Shown here one piece after another: positions 1-7,800 of a stretch of DNA of 16,227 bases. Source of the stretch: Chrysochromulina parva (lineage: Eukaryota; Haptophyta; Prymnesiales; Chrysochromulinaceae). The stretch is taken from positions 1 to 16,227 of the forward strand of contig PJAB01001219.1 in the NCBI GenBank assembly GCA_002887195.1. Reading direction: 5' to 3'. Every line of letters starts with the position of its first letter. Position 1 is the first letter of the stretch. Below the pieces are notes generated by a model, which made no database searches, was not told where the DNA came from, and saw only the letters and a list, made by a program, of their open reading frames with translations. The translations under genes and the position numbers were made by a program.

Positions 1-712
1 TCCTATAAGATCCTATTTAATATAGGTTGCCATACATTTCATGTAAATTTTCCTCGCCTGCGGCGCGCCCGAAAAAAAGTCCACTTCTGCCAGGTGCGCG
101 ACCTGATCTCAGCTTCACTCCGTGTTTTGTGCGGATTCTGAGGTTCCGATCCGAGCATTTGAGCTCCCGTTCCATCATTCCATCCGCGCGACCACGTGGG
201 GCGTAATATCCGCGTACAATGCGTGTAAACGCTCGGCACGACGCCACACGATGGCGTGCCGTCCCGGGTCGATCATGCTCGATCTCTGGACTCTGCCGTC
301 TGCGTCACGTGTTCGCGGTTTGGCCGGGCCGATCGTGCGTTATAAACATCTGGTGCAACCCCGCGCCGGGCGGCCGCGACCGCGCACCGGCACGGTCGGC
401 AGTGCGCGCGCCTCCTCTCTCACCCGCGTGCGCGGCACACACACCGACAGTGGCGACAGGACACGAGTCAAGGGCCGAGTGTACAAACTACAATCGCCCG
501 CACGCATTGGCCAATTGTACAACGTCCCTTCCGGCAAACAGCCTCTAATAGGCGGAGTGGGTTGATCGTTACTAGACGCTCTCTTCGACGAGCATCAGAA
601 AAAGAAGCGGCTTCCGGCGTGCGATGAGCAAGCGCAGGAATGCGCGCGCCAGCCCTTGTGGAATTGTGGAAGTGGCGTCGCAGCCCGCGAAGGGCAAATT
701 GTGACACCTCTC
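1..712. other. left-edge region without a recognisable gene
   Basis: No reading frame here has a recognisable domain or a convincing composition. The part nearest 713 is probably the 3' UTR of the mitochondrial carrier, which is read on the minus strand. Small signals seen are a TATAAA at 341-346, a perfect 10-bp palindrome ATTGGCCAAT at 506-515 that contains a CCAAT box in both orientations, and inverted TGTACAA/TTGTACA near 480 and 515. These could belong to a promoter of a gene outside the window, but nothing in the sequence shows a transcript. Confidence 0.4.
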
Positions 713-2090
713 TCAGAGGCGGCCGGTTGACCCCGGCGTCGATCCGGGGCGATCCCGCAGCAAGCGGCTGGTCACCTCAACACCCAAGAAGAGGCCGGCA
801 TTCGCAGGGAAGGCGCGGACCACCTGCGCGCGGGAGGCGGGAGGCGTGTTTCCGAGTGTCAGTGTCGCAGCGGGGGTGGGGGTTGATGGGGGGTGATGGG
901 GGGTGATGGGGGATGATGGGGGGTGATGGGGGGTGATTGGGGGGTCGGGGGGGGGAGGGGGGGGAGAGGCGGTGGGCGCGTTGCGGAGGGCGCGTTGTCG
1001 GCCAGAGCGCGAGAGGCACGCGAGTCATGACGTGAGCGTCGATGGTTTGGTTCGAGCGATCGATCCATACCGCCGCAGACCATCCCGTGAAGAGCGCACG
1101 CACGCCCTCCTCCTGAATAATGCGGCTCATCAGCTGTAGAAGCGGCCCTCGGGCGGCTCCCGACTGCAGGCGCGTCTTGGCCACGTCGAAGGGCATGATG
1201 ACAGACCAGCCGAGGCAACCTGCCAGGCCGCCAGCCATGAAGATCGTGGGCGTGCCGAGCTCATCCTTACTGCTGAAGCCGCGCGCGCGCATGATGCTCG
1301 TGCATATGGTCTCGTAACCACCGTAGAACAGTGCGTTGAAGGGCTGCGACCGAGATTCATCAGGCACGAGATGAGAGGGGTGCTCATCATGCTCGCGGGA
1401 GGGGGCGGCGGGGAATGCTCTCGCCTTGTGCGAATCGTATGCGCACGCTCGCTCGCATCACGCAGACACACGGGGGTGGAGGGGCGCGCTCACCACATCG
1501 CGTAGAAGGAGGGCCGTGAAGCCGCGGTACAGGCCAAGCGGCCCCTCCCTGCGCACCACTTGCATACACTCGCCGGCAAGTGTTTGCCGCACCTGCACCT
1601 GCAAGCGCACCTTGAGGACCTCGAATGGGCAGATGGCGATGGCCGTAAAGACGCCAGTCGCACCACCGAGTGCAACTTCCGTGGGCATGGAGAAGCGAGT
1701 GTCCGGAGCGCATGAGCACGCAGCAGCAAGCCAACGGCGGAGCGAGCGCTGGACGGTAATGCCGACCGCATTCTCAGTCATGGCAGAGCTGAGCGCGGGC
1801 ACGGTGCCCTTATACAGCGCTTGCGGTCCCTCCGTTCGCAATGTTCTCCCAATTGTCTCAACTAGCCCTGGGTACGGTCTCCCTCCAGTTTGAATTCGCG
1901 ACTTGGCAACGTCGAATGGCAAGCCAAGCATGGTGCAGGATACAGAGCCTGCCATGCCAGCGGCGGTGTCCTTCCACATCCGGCCGACCAAAGGCAACAA
2001 CACAGGGACGAGCGGAAATAAGCGCTTTCCGCCACCTTTGGGAGAGTGAGAAGCCGATGGTCTTTTTGCGCATCTGCGGAACGGCTTCAT
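713..2090 (-). CDS. mitochondrial carrier family (SLC25) protein, three exons, about 326 aa
   Basis: This is a six-helix solute exchanger of the mitochondrial inner membrane. Exons are 2090-1494, 1343-1071 and 823-713 (stop TGA), joined by two phase-0 GT-AG introns. The spliced protein shows the three family repeats with the P-x-[DE]-x-x-[KR] signature: PFDVAKSR at 58-65, PFEVLKVR at 155-162 and PFDVAKTR at 250-257. The junctions recreate two conserved family stretches, RDV|PFNALFYGGYE and GWSAA|VVRAFPANAG, which strongly supports the splice sites. About 326 aa is the usual family size. The first ATG is at 2090; another in-frame ATG at 1979 (MWKDTAAG) would remove a basic 37-residue leader. 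The RAFPAN and TENAV motifs resemble the ornithine/carnitine-type branch, but the substrate cannot be fixed by eye. It is divergent to the cornichon gene 140 bp away. Confidence 0.88.
824..1070 (-). other. intron 2 of the mitochondrial carrier gene (247 bp)
   Basis: The donor is GCGGCG|GTATGG and the acceptor is GCGCGCAG|GTGGTC on the minus strand. Splicing gives GWSAAVVRAFPANAGLFLGVE, the expected end of the third SLC25 repeat. Roughly a third of the intron is a C-rich (G-rich on the plus strand) 10-bp tandem array. Confidence 0.85.
871..964. repeat. G-rich 10-bp tandem array inside carrier intron 2
   Basis: The plus strand carries about six near-identical units of GGTGATGGGG, grading into almost pure G runs (GGTCGGGGGGGGGAGGGGGGG). 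The G runs lie on the template strand of the carrier gene, so the pre-mRNA is C-rich. The repeated runs of four or more G fit the usual pattern for G-quadruplex formation. The unit length is not a multiple of three, in contrast to every coding array in the window. Confidence 0.9.
1344..1493 (-). other. intron 1 of the mitochondrial carrier gene (150 bp)
   Basis: The donor is GATGTG|GTGAGCG and the acceptor is GGTCGCAG|CCCTTC, both read on the minus strand. Removing it joins LRDV to PFNALFYGGYE, the conserved stretch before the fourth helix of SLC25 proteins. The reading frame of either side does not continue sensibly into the intron. Confidence 0.88.
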
Positions 2091-2230
2091 CAGAACACGA
2101 TTTCTAATGACCGTTTCGAGGAAGCACAATAAAAGGATAGGTCACTACAAGGTACATGTACCCCCATGCCATGTTCTCCGAAAGGCGAGCACCCTTTTAG
2201 TAGTTTTCCGATCTTTTCATTAGGTCATTC
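2091..2230. promoter_or_regulatory. divergent intergenic region, carrier / cornichon
   Basis: This 140-bp gap separates the start codons of two genes transcribed away from each other, so it must hold both core promoters and 5' UTRs or overlap them. It contains a perfect 12-bp palindrome GGTACATGTACC at 2151-2162, a CCGTTTCGAG at 2111-2120 and T-rich runs near the cornichon start. No TATA box is evident. The promoter role is inferred from the layout. Confidence 0.5.
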
Positions 2231-2740
2231 ATGGATGTCCTCGACGCGCTTGCGTCGCTGCACCACGAACATCCCCATCTGGCCAGCATAGATGTGGCCT
2301 CCGTAGCAGCGGGAATCACGCTGCCGATATTACCAGCGCTCCTCGTGTTCTTCGCAGCGGGCACAGCGCTCGGGCTGTGCATTTTCTTCATCGTGAGCCT
2401 CTCCGACCTCACCGATCCGATCGATCCGATCAACCCGTATACCTTCGAGGCGCGGATAAACCCAAAGCTAAAGCTTGAGCTCGTGGCTCATGGATCCATC
2501 GTACTCGCGCTGATCATGTGTCTCAACCCTATTGTGCTTCTAGTCGCACTACCAACAGTTGCCGTGCGCGGCTTTTGGTTCGTGCAGCGCAAGCTCGAGG
2601 TCGACTCGACCACATGCTACCACGACCGCACGCAAGGGTCGCTGCGCATTCGCTGGAGCATCATGGCCGCGTGGCATGCCATCGCTCTCGTGTTCGCCTT
2701 CACGCAGATGGTTCTGCACGCCGCGCTGTCGCTCGCATAG
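2231..2740 (+). CDS. cornichon family ER cargo receptor, 169 aa
   Basis: Cornichon proteins (Erv14/CNIH) are small membrane proteins that load transmembrane cargo into COPII vesicles leaving the ER. The 169-aa product is close to the usual 130-160 aa. It shows a hydrophobic segment at about 30-56, then the family-like stretch SDLTDPIDPINPYTFEARIN (58-77) followed by a KLELVAHG stretch, which aligns with the D-x-x-N-P...LN...PE-x-x-H region of cornichons. Two more hydrophobic segments follow at about 85-113 and 145-167. The conserved proline in LNPIVLL and the LEVDSTTCYHD stretch before the last helix fit the family order. The N-terminal 25 residues (MDVLDALASLHHEHPH) are an extra, non-conserved leader. 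No intron is needed. It is head-to-head with the carrier gene and convergent with the splicing-factor gene. The identification rests on motif memory, with moderate divergence. Confidence 0.75.
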   Translation: MDVLDALASLHHEHPHLASIDVASVAAGITLPILPALLVFFAAGTALGLCIFFIVSLSDLTDPIDPINPYTFEARINPKLKLELVAHGSIVLALIMCLNPIVLLVALPTVAVRGFWFVQRKLEVDSTTCYHDRTQGSLRIRWSIMAAWHAIALVFAFTQMVLHAALSLA

Positions 2741-3051
2741 ACATTGCCGCCCGGTGGGCCGGACCGCTTAAAAACGGTTGGAACCTGGCGTTCGCGTAAT
2801 CGTCGTCTAGCCTCCGTGTGCAGGCGTCCATGTACAAAGAGCACGGATCGCTTTTTGTGTTTCTGTGCTTCATATGAACACTGCGCGCTCTCGTCAGCCC
2901 GCCGCACGAGCGCGCGGTGCCCTGTTTCGTTTTCGCGCCGCATGTGCTCTACACACGTGGGTCTCCTCTGCGCGTCGCCGCCAAGCGTGGTGTGATTCTG
3001 GCGCGCGCGCCCTAAGCGAATCCGCCGCCTCGAGTGCATCGAGGCTCCGGC
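2741..3051. other. convergent intergenic region
   Basis: This is the 311-bp gap between the stop codons of the cornichon gene and the RBM39-like gene, which run toward each other. It should hold both 3' UTRs. I see no canonical AATAAA, no RNA gene and no repeat in it. Confidence 0.5.
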
Positions 3052-4650
3052 TCAGTCCCCGCCGCCGTTGGCTGCTCCCGCCGCCGTCGCGCGCATCTCA
3101 GCATATGCCGCCTCATCCAATGTATCCGCACAGACCTGCTTGCCCGCAAACCAGCGGCCGTTGAGCGCAGCGACAGCCTTGGCCGCGCCCTGCTCGTCGC
3201 GGAAGCGAAAGAGGATGTGGCCCGCTGACTCACGGAGCACGGTCGCCTCGCGCACCTCACCGTGCTTGCTCACCTCCTCAATGACATCCTCCTTGAGGTC
3301 GCCGAAGAAGTGGGGGTCGTCGCGCGCGTCCTCGCAGTTCGGATCGAAGAGATTCTTCATCAGCACGTAGGTGCTCGGCGGCCCAGCGGGCGGCTGCACT
3401 GTGCCGGCCGCGGCACCGGGCAGTGCACCGTGCGGCATGAACGGCAGCATCGCTGGCGCCATCATGCCCGGCATCATGCCCGGCATCATGCCCGGCATCA
3501 TGCCTGGCATCATGCCTGCCATCATGCCTGGCATCATGCCTGGCAGCATGCCTGGCAGCATGCCCGCCATCATCATGTTCGGCAACATGTTAGGCAGCGC
3601 GTTCGGGATGGCGGCGGCGGGCGGCGGAGGCGGAAGCTTTTCGGCGACGACGACGCACTGCAGCCGCTTGCCCGCGAGCTCGATGCCGTTCATGGCCTGC
3701 TCGGCCGCCTGCGCCTCCTCGGGCATCACGAAGACGATGTGCGCGATGCCCAAATTAGGCAGCTGGATGGACGCGATCTCGCCAAAGGGCGAGAAGACCT
3801 CACGCACGTCGTCTGCGGTGAAATTGTGATGCAGCTCGCTCACGATGAGCTTGTTCAGCGCCGGCGGCTCGGCGGCGCCGCCCATCATCGCCGAGGCCGC
3901 CGCCACGTTCTTCGCTTGCTGCGCGAGCCGGTTCTTCTCCGCCATCGACGCCTGCACCAGCAGGGGCTGTCCTTTGAAGGCGATCCCGTTGAGCGCGAGC
4001 GCGTTCATCACGCTCTGCGGGTTCTCGAACTCGACGTATCCCACGCCCTTGGACTTGTTCGAGCGCTGGTCGCGGATCAGCCGGATGTCGCGCACCTTGC
4101 CGCACTGCGAGAAGAACTCAAAGATCTCAAAGTCGTCCGCGCGCGGGTGGATGCGCTGCACGAGCACGGTCAGGTCGTCGCGCATCGCCTCCTCCATCTC
4201 GCGCGCCGCCGGGTCGGGCGACGGCGAGCGCGGCCGGCGCGGCCGGTCGTCGCGACGTGCGTACTCTGGATCCTCGCGGTGGCGCGGCCGTTCATCCTCG
4301 CGCCGGCGACGGTCACGGTCGTCGCGCCTGTCGCGATGGTCGCGCTCGTGGTCGCGATGCGAACGCTCACGGTCGCCACCATCCCGGTCGCTGCGCCTGT
4401 CCCTGTCGCCGCGCCTGTCCCGGTCCCGGTCGCTGCGCCTGTCCCTGTCACCGCGCCTGTCCCTGTCGCCATCCCTGTCGCGGCGTCGGTCGGCCTCGTC
4501 CGCTGTCGCTGGTGCCGGCGGCGCTGGCGGCGCTGGCGGCGCTGGCGGCGCTGGCGGCGCTGGCGGCGCTGGCGGCACTGGCGGCGCTGGCGGCGCTGCC
4601 GCCGCCGCTTCGAGGAGAGCCTCTGGATCAAGATGCTCAATGGCCGCCAT
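3052..4650 (-). CDS. RBM39/CAPER-like splicing factor (SF-CC1 family), 532 aa
   Basis: This is probably a nuclear RNA-binding splicing factor of the RBM39/Rsd1/HCC1 family. The order of domains matches. A low-complexity N-terminus with an Ala/Pro (APP)n tract (18-48) is followed by a long Arg/Asp/Ser-rich region (about 54-142). RRM1 spans about 160-235, with RNP1 KGVGYVEF at 201-208 and the family hallmark QASMAEKNR right after it. RRM2 spans about 267-337. A C-terminal UHM-type RRM spans about 428-512, with NLFDP, DVIEEVSKHGEV and the R-W-F motif at 499-501 in NGRWFAGK. Between RRM2 and the UHM lies a Met/Pro/Gly repeat (about 354-403) not typical of animal homologues. RRM2 lacks the aromatic RNP1 residues. 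The gene is a single exon. The ATG at 4650 has no in-frame alternative with better context. It is divergent from the large orphan gene. Confidence 0.88.
   Translation of the reverse strand: MAAIEHLDPEALLEAAAAAPPAPPVPPAPPAPPAPPAPPAPPAPPAPATADEADRRRDRDGDRDRRGDRDRRSDRDRDRRGDRDRRSDRDGGDRERSHRDHERDHRDRRDDRDRRRREDERPRHREDPEYARRDDRPRRPRSPSPDPAAREMEEAMRDDLTVLVQRIHPRADDFEIFEFFSQCGKVRDIRLIRDQRSNKSKGVGYVEFENPQSVMNALALNGIAFKGQPLLVQASMAEKNRLAQQAKNVAAASAMMGGAAEPPALNKLIVSELHHNFTADDVREVFSPFGEIASIQLPNLGIAHIVFVMPEEAQAAEQAMNGIELAGKRLQCVVVAEKLPPPPPAAAIPNALPNMLPNMMMAGMLPGMLPGMMPGMMAGMMPGMMPGMMPGMMPGMMAPAMLPFMPHGALPGAAAGTVQPPAGPPSTYVLMKNLFDPNCEDARDDPHFFGDLKEDVIEEVSKHGEVREATVLRESAGHILFRFRDEQGAAKAVAALNGRWFAGKQVCADTLDEAAYAEMRATAAGAANGGGD
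3461..3568. repeat. 12-bp coding minisatellite encoding PGMM repeats
   Basis: About nine units related to ATCATGCCCGGC (plus strand) lie inside the RBM39-like gene and read as (P/A)GMM or PGML on the minus strand. Variants are CCTGGC and CAGC in place of CCCGGC and ATC. All unit lengths are 12 bp, so the frame is kept. Confidence 0.88.
4515..4600. repeat. 9-bp coding minisatellite encoding (APP)n
   Basis: About nine near-perfect copies of GGCGGCGCT on the plus strand encode the Ala-Pro-Pro tract near the N-terminus of the RBM39-like protein on the minus strand. One unit carries a GGCACT variant. Confidence 0.88.
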
Positions 4651-4805
4651 CGACGCAATAGACGCGTGTCGCGGAAAGAATCGTCGTCGCGAAGCAATTT
4701 TCTTCGTCCGTTTGTGCGTCGTGCAGGAAATCTCTTTTCAAAGCCAGCGTTTCTATGACGATACCCAAGATCCGCGGCTTACATACGGACCGTTCACGGC
4801 GTTCC
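4651..4805. promoter_or_regulatory. divergent intergenic region, splicing factor / orphan gene
   Basis: Only 104 bp separate the ATG of the RBM39-like gene from the first ATG of the orphan gene at 4755, or 155 bp if the second ATG at 4806 is used. The stretch is less GC-rich than its flanks, with pyrimidine-rich patches and CCGTTTGTGC at 4708-4717. A shared bidirectional promoter is inferred from layout alone. Confidence 0.45.
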
Positions 4806-7800
4806 ATGGAGGAGTCCGCAGAACAGTTGTCGGCCGCGTCCTCGACCCTCTCGGAGGCGCTCTCATTCGCGGTGCCATCGGTCCAGTCGCTCTCGTCCGC
4901 CATCGATGCCGCAGAGGGCGCCTTGTCAGCCTGCGATGCGGCTGCCGACGCACTCATGCGCAGCGAAAAGCCTCATGGAGCTCTGGTCGATGCGGTTGCC
5001 ACGATTGCGCTCGCAGTGGAGGCGAGCGCTTCCGTAGCCGACGCGCTCAGCTTGAATGAATCGGCTCTGGCCGCACTGCACGACGACCTGCGCGCTATGC
5101 TCTACCGCGTGCTGCTCGCAGCCACCCGTGGCCTGTGGGCGCTGACACGGGACGGCCGAAAACAGGCGCCATCGACCACCAGTCCTCGTGCGGACGTGCC
5201 GAGCCGTGCAGTTGAGACGGCGCTTCGGATCGCACTCCGTGTCATCGATGCCGAACACGACGAGGGCAGCCGCGATTCCCACGAGCCCACCGCTTCCCTT
5301 GACGTGCGCGACGCGGCAGCGGCGATGAGCTTGCGAGTGCTCGCCGCCGCCGCTCGCGAGTGCTCCGATCCGGCGGCGCTGCTCCTCGACGCCTGGAAAG
5401 CCGTGCTCGCGCACGAGCTCCGCATGGCGCAGCTCGCCATCTCGGCGCTGCAGGGCACCGATCCGATGCCGTCGTCGCAATACGCCTCGGCGATCGGTCG
5501 ACACGAAGCCGCGATTCGTCACCACGAGCGCCTGCTACGCGCCGCGTCCGCTGGCGAGGTGGGCGTGCTGGCGAGCCGCCTGCTGCGCGGCGCCGAGGCG
5601 CGCGTAGCCGTGCGCCTCCGCCGTGCGCGTGAAGGGCAGCAGGTCCATTCACAGCAGGTCCATTCACAGCACGCCGAACGTATGGTGGCAGCGGTACTCG
5701 AGCTCCTCTGTACGCTCTGCTTTGCTGCCGCCGCGACCGCGACCGCCGCCGCTGCCGCCGCTGCCGCTCCCGAAGCCGCCGTGTTGGGCGCATGTCACGC
5801 CGCCATGGGCCGAGGCCCGCGTCCGCACGCTCCGCGGCGGGCGCTGGCGCCGTGTTGGGCATCGCTGGTGGCCCGCGTGTACCTGATGAGCGCGGCCTCG
5901 GGCACGAGCGCTTCGCCTGAGGAGGAGCGGCGGCTGCTGCGCGTGCAGGCGACCAACGCGCTCGGCGTGCTGCTTGGGTGCACGCTGCCCGCCGAGTGCG
6001 AGCTGGCCACCGCCACGGCGCTCCTCGACGAGCACCTGCCAGCACCGACGGCGCCCAACACGGCGCCAGCGGAACCGAAGGACGCGACCTCGCGCTGTGA
6101 TGGGCGCTCGAGGGAGTGCATCGAGCGCGCTCTGATCCTTTCGCTGCGGCGCGTGAGCACGCCCACGCACGCGCGCGAGATCCTCGCGCGCGGTGCAGCC
6201 ACGTGGCTGCTCGCGCTCCATGATGCTCGCGCTGTCCCGGGCGATGCTCGCGCTGTCCCGGGCGAAGCTCGCGCTGTCCCGGGCGGACCGTTGGCCGTCC
6301 TTCGCGCTGTCCCGGGCGATGCCATCCTTCGCGCTGTCCCGGGCGGACCCTTGGCCGCAGGACCGTTGGTTTCGTCAATGGCCACTCCAAGCGCTGTCCC
6401 GGGCGATGCTCGCGCTGTCCCGGGCGGACCGTTGGTTTCGTCATTGGCCACTCCAATCGACCTTGGCGACACCGAGAGCGACGAGAGCGGCGCGCTCGGG
6501 GTCTTGAGCTCGCTCTGCTCCGCCGCCGGCGCCGCGGGACTGCCCGCGCTGTCGCGGGCGGACTTGCGTCGCCTCGTCAAGCATGCATTCGAGACGCAAT
6601 TGCGCCCCCAATCAGCCTCTCTACGAGGCGATCGGGCGGTGCGCACCTGCCGAGGGTGCCTCCAAGCGCTGTGTGGGGCGGCCGAGGTCGAGGCGGGCGC
6701 CGTGGTGGGCGCACGGGAGGACGCGAGCGAGGGGCAGGGCGCCAAGGGGAGCGCACTCCACCAGACAGCGTCCACCATTCGGCCTGCCTCGACTGAAAGG
6801 CTTGGGCGCCATGGTGGGCGCCATCCGCGCGCCACGAGGGAGTGGACGTTGGGCGCCGTGGTGGGCGCCATCGAGGTGCTCGTCGCGACGGCGCGCGTCG
6901 TCGTCCCCGCTGTGGATGCTCCCGCTGTGAACGCCCCCGCTGTGAATGCTCCCGATGGCGCCGACGGAGCGGCCGACGAGATGGCGCCCAAGACGGCGCC
7001 CGCCTCGAGCCCCCAGGTGAACGAGCTGCAGGTGGTGGCGGAGGAGCTGGCGTCGAGCATCGCCATCCTGGAGCGCAGGGAGGCCGTCGCGGGGCTCAGG
7101 CTGAATGAGGAGGCAGAGCTCGCCAAGGCCAAGAGAGGCCTGGTGGAGGTGCGGGAGGAGGCCGCGCGCGTCATGCACGAGGAGGTGCAGGACAGCGTGC
7201 GGATGAGCACGTGGGCCATGTCGAGCCTGACGAAACTGACGGAACTCGCCGCGACGACGACGTCAGTGCGCGAGGCGATCGTCCTCGCGGGTGGCCTCGA
7301 AGCGACGTGTGAGCTGCTCGAGTACGCGGTGGTGCTCGACGCCGTCGCGGGCGCGATGGGCTTTGATGGCGCTCCGCACGGCGCTCTGCCCAAAAAAGGA
7401 TACACGAGCGCCCCCGTCACGAGCGCCGCCGCGGGCGCCAACAGCCAGCAGGCACCGCGCGGCGGCGGCTTTGGCGGCGGCAAGGGCATGCCGTTGACCA
7501 AGGGTGGAGCAGGAGCATTGGAGGCGATGACCATCGACGCGACGCCGACGGCCTTCTCGGCGGCGTCTACGACGAGTGCCTTCTCGGCCATGGCCGCCGT
7601 CACGATCGCCGAGCTGCCGCCGTCCGCGGCGACGGCCGCCGCCACTGCTGCCGCGCGGCGCGGGCAACTTGCGCCGCTGCCGCCCGCGCTGCTCGCGCAT
7701 GCATCCTCTCTTCTCGTGGCGCTCACCTTCACGGACGGTGCGGAGGCGGCGGGGCGCCGTGTCGAGCGCCGACCGTTGGATGCCGTTACGGCGGCTGGCG

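Noticed and set aside
341..346. TATAAA as a TATA box
   Set aside because: No gene starts downstream within a plausible distance on the plus strand, so it is mentioned only in the region description.
122..906. Several 65-147-codon frames at the left edge
   Set aside because: Composition is Arg/Pro/Ala-rich as expected for random GC-rich DNA, and some run into carrier exon 3 on the other strand.
2127..2129. TTG at 2129 as start of the carrier protein
   Set aside because: Not an ATG; the first in-frame ATG at 2090 gives a normal-length carrier.
3262..5059. Long plus-strand open frames opposite the RBM39-like gene (His-, Arg- and Ser-rich)
   Set aside because: They mirror the RRM gene and its repeats (for example RHHARHH from the PGMM array). 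The minus strand has three recognisable RRM domains.
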